A DNA stretch of 64,000 bases from Plasmodium malariae (Eukaryota > Apicomplexa > Aconoidasida > Haemosporida > Plasmodiidae). Numbering within the stretch: the first letter of the stretch is position 1; each line of letters opens with the position of its first letter. Below are positions 35,057-47,424 of this stretch, in pieces. The notes beneath the pieces are model-generated. The model was not told the DNA's origin, searched no databases, and saw nothing but the letters and a program-made list of their open reading frames with translations. A program made the position numbers and the translations under genes. Where the stretch lies: contig NC_041786.1 in assembly GCF_900090045.1 (NCBI RefSeq), positions 1,172,001 through 1,236,000 of the forward strand, read 5' to 3'.

Positions 35057-38000
35057 TCACTTAACAATTTTATTCCAGATATTTTTTAAGAAGTTGGGTA
35101 AATAATTATTTTTTAAGCAAACTCCCGTTAATTCAATAGATTTCCACTTTGAATAAATTAACAAATACAAAAAGCGCATATAATGTAAATTGTCCTTATT
35201 AAGATTCATTTTGTCGTTGTCCACTAATTTTACTACTAGTCTATTATTATCACAAGTTATGTAATTTTCCCGTATTAATTCTGCCAAGTCCCTATTTATG
35301 CTCTCAAACTCGTTTGAGTACAGCTTTAAAATGTGAAAATTCTGCCAAAGAAAAATCAAAAAATAAAAAAATATCAAACGATAAAAATATGAATATATGA
35401 AAATATGAAAAAAAAATTATACGCAGTTCTGGTGCTGCAGCATGTTCCCTTAACACGTTTGTCACTTTGCTCTCAACATTGTCCGTACAAAACTAACATG
35501 TGTATGTACTTTTACACAAATATATATATATACATACATGTATACGTTTGTGCAACCTTAATTACCGGGTGATGGTAGGAGCGGAAGTTAAAAATGTCAT
35601 ACTTTTCATCGTAGTTTATAAATTCTGCGTCTTTAAAAAAAATGAAAATATCCCCCTTTTTTAAAAGTACATCATCCTTGGTACTGTATTCTTCTTCACT
35701 TTTTCGTTCATATTTATATAAGTAATTAAATAAGTAATGGTTATTATTAGAATAATTCCTACTCGATTTGAAATTATTACTACTACTGATACTGTTGATG
35801 TTACTGCTCCTGTTACTGCTCCTGTTACTGCTATTGTTACTGCTATTGTTACTGCTATTGTTACCATTAATATTATTATTACTATTATTACCATCCATAT
35901 CATATTTTTTATTATCATTATTTTTCTTTTCCTTCATGTCCGTATAACAGTACTCTACATGAATCATCTTTTTATATATTTCTCTTTCCTTGTACTCAAA
36001 GTCCTTTTTATAAGCTGAAACTAAAAAATCTGGAGATACCATTGAAATGCTTATGCAGCATAAATTTCCATTCGATGTTAGCAAAAAAATTTTGTAATAC
36101 ATAACTTTTTTATTATTCTCAGCACATCTGTAATCAACTACTTCCTACGAAGAAAAAATGAATAAAACGTATGAAAATAGGTTTATACGTATGAGTATGT
36201 GTGCATATTTGTCTACACGTACATGTACATACATGCATATACATGTACAATATACATACACATAATAAATATTTAATTCGTAAGAACAAAAAAATGCTCT
36301 AAATATAATATTATTCCAAAAACCGGAGACGACTAATCGTATGATATTATCAAAGGAACTACACCAAGGCAGAATTTCGTAAAATTTTTTTTTTTCGATT
36401 TTTAACACTAAGGAAAAATCATGTTTTTTCTCTCATCAGTTTGTATTTTGCTTCATTTTATTTTGCTTCATTTTATTTTGCTTCATTTTATTTTGCTTCA
36501 TTTTATTTTGCTTCATTTTATTTTGCTTCATTTTATTTTACTGCATTTTATTTTGCTGCATTTTGTTTTGCTGCATTTTGTTTTGCTGCATTTTGTTTTG
36601 ATGCATTTTGTTTTGATGCATTCTTTTTACTCCATTTTTCTTGCTTCCTTTTTTCGTTACCTTAATTTCTACGTCCGTATAATGAACTATCAGTCCCGAG
36701 ACAGTATAAAAATTCCCTCTAATCAGATCAAAGCACAAATTCTTAGCATTACCATATAACTTTACATAGTTTTTGAAAAGGTCCATATGCGTTCTTGATA
36801 ATACAGGTATTTTAAAAACATTTGTATAAATAAAAGGTGGGTATACCCCTTCCGTCTCTTCTGTCGCCTTTCCCATATGTTCCACTTCGTACCTGTTATT
36901 ACTACTATTAGCACCATTTCTATTATTACTACTATTAGCACCATTTCTATTATTACTACTATTAGCACCATTTCTATTATTACTACTATTAGTACCATTA
37001 CTGTTATTACTACTATTAGTACCATTACTGTTATTACCTTCTTCCTTTACTGACACACAACTCCTTTTAGTTAACGCCCTATGAAGAGCATCAAATAATT
37101 TACTTTTATAATTGCAATTAAAATTAATATGCGTTAAGTGAGTTGCTTGAAAAACAATAGGTGTGAACTGTGAACGTTTTGAAAAGGTGCTACTGAAATA
37201 TTTTAAATAATTATCATAATCACTACAGGAAGTAGCATCGCTGTTTTTTCTGTCTTCTTTTAAAAAAAGAGATTCAAATATATCATAATTTAATGGATTC
37301 TTCATATAGTTAACTCTTTTACTTCCTTGGAATATGTTATACATAAAATCATCCAATATATGCTCTTCGGAATATTTTCTAAATTTATAATTTCTATTTG
37401 ATTTTTGAACAAAGACATTAAATAGTTGAATGCGGCTACCTTTGCACAAATTTTCATATGTTTCATGATCAATCTGGAAAAACGGACAGAAAAAATAAAA
37501 TAAAATAAAATAAATAATCACACAGTAAAACAAAATTGCATAAAATAAAGGAAAACAACAACAACACAGTAAAACATAATGGTGTAAAATAAAGGGAAAT
37601 AATTATATCACAGTAAAACAAAATAAACATAATAATTAATTTATTTCCATATAGCATGTAACGACCATATGTACACGTATGCACATGTGCGCGTTTTTGC
37701 GCAAATGCTGAGAGACCTTAAATATTTTAACTTGGCACAATGAATTTATTATTTGCTCTATTTTGTCATCGAAGATTGCCTCATCCTTTATTTTTTCGGA
37801 GGAAGCGAAATCTATGGCTTGTAGTGTGCAAAAAGTAGTTGCCTCGAGATACATACTCAACTCATTTTTTAATTTTTGATATTTACTATTCTCTTGTATG
37901 TTGTTTTCTTGAAAATTTTGTTCATGATAGAACTTTGTCAATTCATTTTTTAAATTATAAACAATCTTTTCATAAATAGTACTATTTAAAAGAAAATATT

Positions 38001-41000
38001 TTTTCCTTGTTTGGTCATAAAACCCATAGGAAAAATCACTCTTACTTATAATTATTACATCAATATAAAAACAATAATTTCCAAAATCTTGGATACTCCT
38101 AATTCTTTTAGCTTTATATTTTGATAATCCTATTTTCAACTCATTTTTCTTGTCAATATTTATTAAGTCATTACTAGAAAGGGTGAAGAAATGTCCTTTT
38201 TTTAAATTTATATTTCCACTTTCTTCTTGTATGTTATTTGACATATCAAAAGAATTAATTTTTAAAATATTACCTTCTCTAATTTTACGACCAATTAATA
38301 AATTTTTTAAATGGTCATCTCTTAACTTACAATAGATGTAATCAAAGTTGTCACTTAAAATTAGCATATACTCATGTTTTTCTCCTTCTTCCTTTTCACC
38401 CGCTTCCTGCTTTTCACTCGCTTCCTGCTTTTCACCTGCTTTCTGCTTTTCACCCGCTTCCTGCTTTTCACCTGCTTCCTGCTTTTCACCCGCTTCCTCC
38501 TTTTCATCCGCTTCCTCCTTTTCATCCGCTTCCTCCTTTTCTTCCCCTTCCTCCTTTTCTCCCGCTTCTTCCCCTTCTTCTTTTTTCTTTATACTAATAA
38601 TTTTTTCCACTCGTACATTTACAGGCACCTTATACGACAAGCTGTTGTCTTGTATTAATTGTAAAATACACTTCTTTTTTTTTTTCTTTTCTTCAATATA
38701 TTTTTTTAACAACTTAAACATAAACTCAATAGGTGAAGGTGGTTCGACTTCATCAATACTTTTAATTATCATCATCATCATCGAATAATTATTTTTTTTT
38801 ATTTTATCATCTTCCCTTTTTTCTGAATTCCATTCATCCACATCGGACACGCCAAACCATTCATCGCATGTGCTGCTGTAACCATCATTCGCTTTGTCGT
38901 ACATTTCGCTGTTCTTACTTGTCTTACTACAATGTACAATTTCACTACCTTTTGCTGCTTCACTTTGCGAACGTGTGCTTGCACCCATGAATGCACTTCC
39001 GTTTACTTCTTCGCGAAATTTATATTTGTCATCACAAGTATAATTGTAAATTTCCTTTCCTTTTCGTACTCCTCCATTATTGTAGGTCCCAATTTTTACT
39101 CCATCCTCTTGGGAACCTACATAATCATTAGAATTAGAATTACTGCCGCTATTGTCATTAGCACTAGTATTATTCACATTATGACGATTCCAATCCCTAT
39201 TTCCCATATTTTCGCTCAAAAAGACGTTTTTTCCATTCAGATATGCTTGGATAAATTTCTTGTAATGGGATTTAGAATCTACTATGTTGTTAAAACCATA
39301 TTTGTAGTCTCCATTCATACCAATAAACTCCTTCTTCATACTTGTATACTTTCCTTTCAACTCCTTTTTATATTTACGTATTAATTCTGTAGTTATTATT
39401 TTATATTTTTTTGAAAACCAAGTAAAATCATAAGCATCAAATATATTCATCTGTTTTGTTATTAATATAAAGAGTTCATAAAGTACATTCATATCAGATA
39501 CATAATATTCATTCTTCTCTATATTTTTAAAAAAATATAAATAATCATTATTAAACCAATTAAATGTATATGGACTTTTATTTTCATTTATGAACATTAA
39601 GGTGTTTTTCACCATACTCCTATTTTTTAACTTTTTATTTTTTGACAAACAGACAAATATATCTTTTATTAATTTTAAATAATTTCTTACATTCATATTT
39701 AAATCTAGTTCTTTATTCGTATTATTATTATTACTGCTATTAATGAGTTCTACAATCTCGGTTTCCTTTGTTTCGTTGTTTATCTTACGTTTCCTTGGGT
39801 TAATAAATTTCTTTTTCTTACTTTTTACATTATTATTTAATTTTTTTATTCCTTCCTTTTTTCGTAAAATAGTATTATCGCCCAAAAATATGCCATCATC
39901 ACTGCCACTACTGCTACCACTGCTGCCACCTATATTGCCATCAGTACTGCTATTATTGCAACACTCCTTTTTAAATGTTTGTACTTTTTTCATAATTTCA
40001 TTATATCCTTCTGATTCGTATAATTCCTGTTCCTTTACTACCCATCCCTCACACACTTCTATAATATTACTTTTATATAAGGAAGCAATTTTTTCTAAAT
40101 TCTTTTTTGTGACATACTTCGAATAGATGCTTCTATTCTCCTTAGAATCAACAGCTTCTTGATCATCTAAAAATAAACCTCCAAATTTTCTTTTTTTTTT
40201 TGATATATTCCCTACATCATGAAGGACATTCGTTACTTTTGTTTTATTTATTTTTTCAACATGTATATAATTATCCTCATTATTTAATGCGCTCTTTACC
40301 TTCTTGTATGTTTTTTCATTTGTGTATTCCTCTTCTTCTTTCTCTGATATGTATAACACTAGAGAACCACAGGTTGCCTCGTTTTTCTCCTTAAACATAA
40401 TTTCATTACAATTTTCAGAAGTAATATTTGCTTCAATTTTTTCAATTTTTTCAATTTTTTCGTTTTTTTCATTTTTATCAATTTTTTCATTTTTATCATT
40501 TTTATCAATTTTTTCATTTTTATCATTTTTATCAATTTTTTCATTTTTTCCACATTTTTTAATATTTTTAACATTTTCTGTATATCCTTCCTTCTCCTCA
40601 AAATCGTCGCTAAATAGCTTGTTTCTCATTTCTTCTAATATATCCTTATTTATACTTGCTTCTCTTCCTGAGGCATAAGTAAATGAACCATTGTGGTCAT
40701 TATTTACGTTCATACTTGTTTCAATCGCTTCGTTATCATCATCATCAAATAGTCTATGTCTCATTTCTTTTAATATATCTTTATTTATGCTAATTGCTTT
40801 TCCTGAGGCATACGTAAATGAACTGTTCAGCGCACCACCTACGTTTATATTTCTATCACACGCTTCCTTATTATCATCATCAAATAGCCTATGCCTCATT
40901 TCATTTAAAATATTTTTATTTATTTTAACTTCTTTTCCGGATGCATATGTAAATGAACTGTTCAGCACACCACCTACGTTTATATTTCTATCACTCGCTT

Positions 41001-44000
41001 CGTTGTTGTCATCATTAAATAGTCTTTGTCTCATTTCATTTAAAATATTTTTATTAATGCTAACTTCTTTTCCGGAAGCATACATAAATGACCTATTCGC
41101 CTTATTATTTATGTCGCATGTGTAATTCTTACTGTATAATTGTAAATAGTCTATTTCACTTTCTTCATTTGGAACTGTATTTTTATTACATGAACTGTTC
41201 ATATCATTACATCCTACTATTCTACTATTTATTAAATTATCATTCTTTATGTTAATTTCTGTTCCTAAAGGATAAGTAACTGATACATTTAACTTATTAT
41301 TTATGTTAACATTCCCATTATACGAACTGCTATTTTCATCTAATGTTATATTTCTTATTCTATTTAAGGTGTCTTTATTTAAACTAACACTTTTTTCTGA
41401 ACCATATACAAACGATAAATTATTTTTCAAATTGTTTAAATTCTTATTTACATCGTAACCATCCATAAATTCAAGGATTTCACCTTTTTTCAAATTATCA
41501 AAAACACAATGTTGTTCATTTGCCTCAGTATCTTTTTCCTTATCAGTTATTTTATCGTAAATTTCGAAAAACTCATCCACTTTTTTACTTTTTATATTTT
41601 CATTTTTCAAATAAATCTCTAAAAACTCATCATCCTTGTCATTTTTGTCACTCTGCGCAATTCCATTAATTTTGTTGTAAATTTCTAAAAATTCGTCTTT
41701 TGGGCTTTCAACCTTATTAGTCGAGCATTTATTGTGATTACTATTGCTATTACTGTGAGAGTTGATGTTGTAGTTGATGTTGCAGTTGCTATTGTAGTTG
41801 CTATTGTAGTTGCTATTGCAGTTGCTATCGTAGTTGCTATTGCAGTTGCTATCGTAGTTGCTATTGCAGTTACTGTTACTATGACTGCTATTTTTACAAT
41901 TGCTGTTACTACTCCTTTTAATATTCCCTTTACTATTAGCACAATCATAAATGTCCAAAAACTCATCGATTTCATTTTCTTTCCGTTTATCTATAACTTC
42001 GCTTTTATCATAAATCTCCAAAAATTCGTATAATCCATTTGGCTGTCCTTTTGCATAACTGTCAATCCCGCTTGGTTTTAAATTAAGGTGTTTATTGCGT
42101 GAAATACTGATGCGGCTGTCTTCTACATAATATTTTGCACGCGTAAACATTTCTTTATCCTCGTTATTATTCCTTTTATTACTATTACTCCAATTATTCT
42201 TATTATTACATGTATTACTGCTATAATTATCACCATAATTATTATTATTACTGTTTAATATTACTTCATTATGCTTTATTTCGTTAAAATTATTTTTTAA
42301 AAGCAGCTCTTCTGCTAAAACGAGTAAGGGCCTATCTTCAACATTTTCATTCGCAATTTGCATATCATCCATTTTATTTGGAAACCCATAATTTATCTCG
42401 TTCAAAATATGATCATTAACTAACTGTGTCATATCTTTGTTTAACTTATCTTCATTTTTTTTATAACCTTCAGAAGTTACTTTTATTTTATTATTATTAA
42501 ATTTACTTGTTAAAATATTATTTGTTAATACATGGTCATACGTAGTTGACTTTTTTAATAGGTCCATATGTACGTTCTTTTTCTCATTATATACATTTTT
42601 TTTGTTATTTTGATCACAAGTACTTTCATATATATTACTTGTGTTCATGTGTGAATCTTTAATTTCGCAATTAATGTTTTTGTTAAAAAAATTATGCGAG
42701 TCTTTTTTTCCATAACAATAAATTGTATTTTTCGGGTTTGTATTTTTTTTTAAAATATTCACAAAATTATGACCGTTCATGTAAAAACATTTTTCATTTG
42801 ATCCATTTTTTTCAAATAAAAAATCTTTCTTATTTGCAACTAAATTATAATCATAGCAATTTATACTTTCAACTAAAGTCCTGTTTTTTTCCCCTGTATA
42901 TATTACAGACTTTGTAAACTTATTTACATATGTCGAGGTGTGATTCTTACAAATATTATTATCACTACATTCCTCTCTATTTTTATTAAAATTATTTATG
43001 TACATGTTCATATTTTTTTTATTATAATAAATATTGCACACATATCCATTATATGAATTATCCTTTTCGTAAATATTAAGTAAACTATTCGTATAGGTCA
43101 TATTTTCACTTATAACTCTATTTTCATCCGTTAAATGCATATCATAATTAATCAAATTTTCATTTTTTTTTTTTTTTTTTTTTCTTACTATGTGAATTAT
43201 TAATACCGCTTTTACTGTCTTTCACATTTTCCCCCTCACTGTTGACAAGACAGTCGTAAGTACAAGAAAAAAAAGGGGTGTTATTATTCATTAACTGTTC
43301 ATCAAAAGTTAACATTTTTTCTGAACATTTAATGCTCTTTTCGTGGTTGTTCATAATATTTTTATAATTTTGTTCCATTTTTTTATATATTACATCATTT
43401 TTTTCCACTTCTTTCATATGTGGACAATTTAATGTTTCTTCACCTTCTCCCAACGTGCAAATATTTCCCTGTTCATGTAAATTTGTATGCTTCTCATTAA
43501 TCTTATTTTTTACAAAAGTGGATGAAACATTCTGATATTTTGAGAAATTATATGGCCTATTCTCACATTTTGTACAATTATATGACCTACTCTCACTTTT
43601 TGTAAAATTGTAAGGGTCGTTCCCACTTTTGTTTCTCATATAGGTAGTTTTTTCGATTGAGTTGTCCCTTAAATTACTTTCAATACAATTAAAATGTGCA
43701 TCATAACTATCAAATTCTTTACTTAAAAAAGTATCGATATCCCTGTTATAATTTAATAAGCTATTCTCATGTTGCGATTCCATAAATGTGTCAAACTTCA
43801 CCTTAGTACATGGACTCTCTGTGGGGATATCATAAAATTCTTCATTATTTTCCATTTTGCACACACAATTTTTATAATAATTTCCCCTAAATATTTCACT
43901 TTTATTATTTCGTTTAAAAATATTAGCTTCGTTATTATTGCTGCACTTAATGTTTAAAGAATAAGAAGTATCGTTTAATTTTGAATCCTTGCACTTAAGT

Positions 44001-44845
44001 AAATTATCTGCACTATGTGATTCATTAAGTAAAATTTCTTTTTCTTCAATACATTTTTTTTTATGGATGATATCTAAACTGTTAAAATCTTTAGACTTTC
44101 TTTTATTATAGCTTGTATTGTTTTCATCTTTAATAAATGCATTACTATTTGTATTAACATGATTAAAAGCATTAACGTTATTTAACAAATTATTACTATT
44201 AATATATTTGGGAATATACGCAGAAATATTATTTCTTATGTAATGTTTATTATTTTCTGTACTGTTCATTTCGCACCCACAGACTATATCATTTGTCTTA
44301 TTCATTTTGCTTTTGTCATTTCCGTTGTTTCTGATGTTACATATATTCATGTGAATATTATTATGTATATTTCTAATATCCTTTACATTGCATTTATTTA
44401 TCTTAAAATTGCTTATGCCCCTTACATTAGCAAAAGTGTTTAGAATACTACCAATATTACAAAAATTGTCAATTTTATCGCAAAAAATATTTACATTATT
44501 GTGAATACACAAACAGATATTACTGTTTTGTTCATTTTTAGCATTATACTCATTAAACTCTTTAGATTCGTCGGATTTATCATTTTTATCATATTCGTTA
44601 TGGTTATATTCATTATATTTGTCATATTCGTTATGGTTATATTCATTATATTTGCCATATTCGTTATGGTTGTTATATTCGTCATATTCATCATATTCGT
44701 TATGGTTGTTATATTCGTTATATTCCTTATAGTTGATACATTCGTTATATTCGTCATATTCGTTAAAGTTGTTATATTCGTTAGATTCATTTTTTATTTT
44801 GTTATCCCTTATTGGTGTATCAGCATCAAATTTATTAGTACTCAT
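35057..44845 (-). CDS. BRCA2: BRCA2 homologue (BRC repeats plus helical/OB DNA-binding region), frameshift in A tract
   Basis: Recombination mediator that loads Rad51 on single-stranded DNA. Exons in transcription order are 44845-37717, 37473-36661, about 36429-36262, 36144-35566 and 35341-35057, giving roughly 3000 residues. The N-terminus is Asn/Tyr-rich. Seven EFLEIY-like motifs follow (42036-41130 region). Then come two degenerate and four good BRC repeats (41420-40605) with the core FTYASGK..INK.IL.EMR..LF.DD. A helical region (about 39720-39300) and an OB-fold-like segment (38640-38250) follow, then two further OB-like segments in the later exons. An acidic E-K-Q-E-A-G repeat is inserted within the first OB fold. 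The intron between 36661 and about 36429 has a clear donor (AAG/GTAACG) but an uncertain acceptor. A 21-base T run (A on the sense strand) at 43163-43183 changes the frame by one base. Family certainty is high because of the BRC repeats. Confidence 0.88.
36453..36622 (-). repeat. 15-bp tandem repeat spanning the BRCA2 exon 3/4 intron
   Basis: On the plus strand it is CTTCATTTTATTTTG, then CTGCATTTTGTTTTG variants. On the sense strand the array is in frame with exon 3 (His/Gln/Lys/Asn/Met) and is broken only by one TAA near 36538 and a TGA pair before exon 4. I place it in the intron. Confidence 0.75.
36890..37035 (-). repeat. 27-bp coding repeat (Asn/Ser/Gly/Ala) in BRCA2 exon 3
   Basis: About five copies of a nine-residue unit of the type NGANSSNNR / NGTNSSNNS. 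It is in frame, so this is a low-complexity insert between conserved segments of the DNA-binding part. Confidence 0.85.
38390..38575 (-). repeat. 18-bp coding repeat (Glu-Lys-Gln-Glu-Ala-Gly) in BRCA2
   Basis: About ten units encode EKQEAG/EKEEAD-type hexamers, strongly acidic overall, placed between two strands of the first OB-fold-like segment. Confidence 0.88.
40605..41103 (-). repeat. Four tandem BRC repeats of BRCA2
   Basis: Four units of about 48 residues lie at about 41103-41010, 40965-40880, 40825-40740 and 40690-40605. Each has F-(T/M)-Y-A-S-G-(K/R) followed by I-N-K-(N/D)-I-L and a terminal LF(N/D/S)DD. Linkers between units 1-3 are nearly identical (ACDRNINVGG type). These are Rad51-binding repeats in the BRCA2 family. 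The family's FxTA third-position Thr is Tyr in all four. Confidence 0.92.
41130..42036 (-). repeat. Seven-copy EFLEIY-like motif array in BRCA2
   Basis: Short motifs recur: YEFLEIYDK (about 42036), DEFLDIYDC (41965), DEFLEIYNK (41695), DEFLEIYLK (41632), DEFFEIYDK (41577), LEFMDGYDV (41475) and DYLQLYSKN (41155). They are spaced irregularly by Asn/Lys/Ser low-complexity sequence, which has decayed while the motif has not. Confidence 0.9.
41765..41885 (-). repeat. Asn/Ser/Tyr/Cys coding repeat (12/24 bp) in BRCA2
   Basis: Units of SNYDSNCN type occur between two of the EFLEIY motifs. It is in frame and low complexity. Confidence 0.85.
43163..43183 (-). repeat. 21-base homopolymer (sense A21) inside BRCA2, site of frame change
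   Basis: Upstream frame (44845 to 43184) and downstream frame (43155 onward) of BRCA2 differ by one base here. As written the N-terminal part stops at 43160. One base fewer joins them through a Lys run. Confidence 0.85.
44590..44800 (-). repeat. Asn-Glu-Tyr/Asp-Lys-Tyr coding repeat at BRCA2 N-terminus
   Basis: Degenerate repeats of NEYDKYNEYN type, in frame, cover about residues 15-85 of the predicted protein. Confidence 0.85.
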
Positions 44846-46611
44846 TTTACTTAACTATTAAACATTTCTTTAAAAGGGGGCACGGTAAAAAAAAAATTAA
44901 AAAAGAAAAAAGAAGAAAAGAAAAGAAAAATCATTTTACTTAAGCTTCTTATTCCTACTTCCGTTATAAAATTCTTTATTAGTGCACACACCATAGCATG
45001 AACACTGTACTTAATTTGTCTTTGCAATTTAGTTCTATTATTTATTTTAAATTAGAAAAGTTATATTTTTATTTTACGTCAACTATTTAAAAAAAATATA
45101 TATTTTTTTATTCCAACAAAACAATTTTGTATTTTTTCGCCATTTTTTCGTCATATTTTCATCATTTTTACATCATTTTCTCCATTTTGTAATTTATGCT
45201 TATTCGTTAATGTACTTTTTGAACCATTTACACATAGTAGTTTCCAATTCGATCAATTTGAATGAAAATAATAAAAACTGTCATATATATAAAGCCCAAT
45301 TACACAACTGTTTATCCTTTCACATTCTCGCTTATAAATAAAATGTGAACAACACTGATATATTTCATGTATTTATTTATTCATTTATTGTTATTTTTTT
45401 TTTTTTTTTTTTTTTTTCATCTTTTTCATTTTAGAATATACTTATTATCATGCTGTAAATTATCTTTGTATTCAGTTTTCAAAAAAAAATATAAATAAAT
45501 ATTTTATTTACAACAATGGATACTTTTGTATTTTTTTCTCCATGGAACATCCATTTTTCTAATAAAAAAAAAAAAATATTTCTCGTTAGTTGCTTTTCAG
45601 ATGAAAACTAATAAAAAGGGGAAAAAAAAAAATATAACATTAATTAATAAATTAAATTCAAAGCACATAATAACTCAAAATTGTGTAACTAATTTTAGGA
45701 AATTATTATACTTTGTTCTTAACATTATTTTTCATTTTTCAAAATTGTAATGTATACTCCAATATATTTTTATTCTACATATGTATGCAAATATGTATAT
45801 ATGTATTAATACTTTTTTAGTGTTTTTTTTTTTTTTTTTTTTTTTTTTTATACCTTTTGACATTTAGTTCAAATAAAAAGACAACAAAAGTAGAAAGTGT
45901 CTTCAATAATATTCACTGTACTGAGTGCTTTATTCAAATTTGCTAATATTAATATTAAAAAATTCGTTAATCTTTTAAATGATTATGAATACTGCTGGGG
46001 TGCTCAATAAAAATAAAAAAAACAAAAACATAAAAAAACAAAGTAAAATAATATAGATGTTCGCGTTCACTACAGAGCGCGCTCTTTCGAGGGGGGGTAA
46101 TCTTTTAGTTATCTGAATATTTGATATATTCTTCCTTTTTGCATTCAAAATGTATCCTACACTTATGTGCATATATGTACATACACAATCATATTAATAT
46201 TTCCATTTTTCTTTTTTCCTTTTAAAATTAAAATATACATTTAGGGGGTCGAAACAATTGCTAAAAGGTTTTTATTTGCTCGTAATAATATCAATATATA
46301 CTTTTTTAAAATTAGAAGTCTTTATATAAGTTTTTTATATAAAAAAGAGAAAAATTGTACCCAAATTTTTTTTTTAATCGAGTAGTTATAATTTCAAATT
46401 AAAAAAAAAAAAAAAAAAAAGTTGTGGAAGGGGTGGTGAAAACATGGTAGCAAAATGGTGGAAAAATATTATAATTATAAATTAAATAAAAAAGAAAAAT
46501 TTTACTGCAATATTTACAAAATCAACATGATGAAAGAAAAAGGAAAAGAAACAATGAAAAGGTCCTGTACATAAAAAATAATAAAATCTTATGTACTAAA
46601 GACATTCCAGC
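44846..46611. other. Intergenic region between the proteasome beta-2 gene and BRCA2
   Basis: About 1.8 kb between two genes on the same (-) strand, serving as 3' flank of the proteasome gene and 5' flank of BRCA2. It is poly(T)- and poly(A)-rich (T23 near 45395, T25 near 45826). No gene was found. Confidence 0.75.
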
Positions 46612-47424
46612 CTACGAGTCTTCCACAGTAATGTATTTTTTTATATTTTCAATTTTTTCACACAAAACAGGTGTAGTTCCTTTTGGGTAAATGGTTGGAT
46701 GAGGTAAATGATATAATCGAACATTTGGTTGCTTATATGATCTCAAATGTTGCGAACCATCTTTTGTTATTATACATATGTCTACATTTCCACCAGAACC
46801 TAAATCATTAAATATACCTGCACATATAGCTTCACACACAAGTTCTTTTCCTTCATCTATGGTCATATTATCCCTATACTTTGCTTCTAACACAGCCATA
46901 GCACTTAGAGATCCTGATCCTAAGGCAGTAAAAGGTAATAAACATGAAGATCCGTGAGGATGTATACCATATAATTGTGGTCCAGTAACATCAACTCCAC
47001 CTAATACTATTGCACATACTTTGTATCCTTGATATTTAAATAATTCTTGAGTTAACCTTGATACACACATGGCTACTCTTGGTTGTGAGTTGGTATTTAA
47101 ACGATGCAATTCAACATTATGTTGTAACCATAAAGTAGTATGTTCTAAATCACCAGCTACACCTGCACCTGCGCAGTAGATATTTTTACTTATAAAATGT
47201 AATTTACTACAATTTTTATCAGCAACTATCGGTCCTTCTGTTGCTCTTGTATCAGCTCCCAAAATAACTGCATTTTGACAAATAAGTCCACATATAGTTG
47301 TTCCTGTTTTACGAAACTGGGGAAATGTTATTCCTTTTTCTTTTAAAATTTCATTTCTTCTTAGATTTTCAAAATTATATCCTCCGTTTTCTTCTTTTAG
47401 AACATTTATATATTCCAGTTTCAT
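46612..47424 (-). CDS. PSMB7: 20S proteasome subunit beta-2 (beta type-7), trypsin-like catalytic subunit
   Basis: 270 residues, single exon. A 41-residue propeptide ends FRKTG, and the mature chain starts at Thr42 (TTICG). Counting from that Thr as 1, the catalytic Asp17 (GADTRAT), Lys33 (NCSK) and Gly45 (YCAGAG) are all in place. Gly45 is typical of the beta-2 trypsin-like S1 pocket. The segment [19 protein letters not shown] and the [11 protein letters not shown] block (Ser129/Asp/Ser region) are also family hallmarks, and the long C-terminal arm (about 35 residues) that wraps the neighbouring subunit is present. It cleaves after basic residues in the 20S core. Start ATG at 47424 follows an A+T-rich leader. 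Length and motifs match beta type-7. Confidence 0.97.
   Translation of the reverse strand: MKLEYINVLKEENGGYNFENLRRNEILKEKGITFPQFRKTGTTICGLICQNAVILGADTRATEGPIVADKNCSKLHFISKNIYCAGAGVAGDLEHTTLWLQHNVELHRLNTNSQPRVAMCVSRLTQELFKYQGYKVCAIVLGGVDVTGPQLYGIHPHGSSCLLPFTALGSGSLSAMAVLEAKYRDNMTIDEGKELVCEAICAGIFNDLGSGGNVDICIITKDGSQHLRSYKQPNVRLYHLPHPTIYPKGTTPVLCEKIENIKKYITVEDS

Noticed and set aside
37636..44845. Two separate genes (561 and 1839 residues) in place of one BRCA2
   Set aside because: The split lies exactly in a 21-base homopolymer, the second frame has no ATG near its start, and the Lys run joins both.
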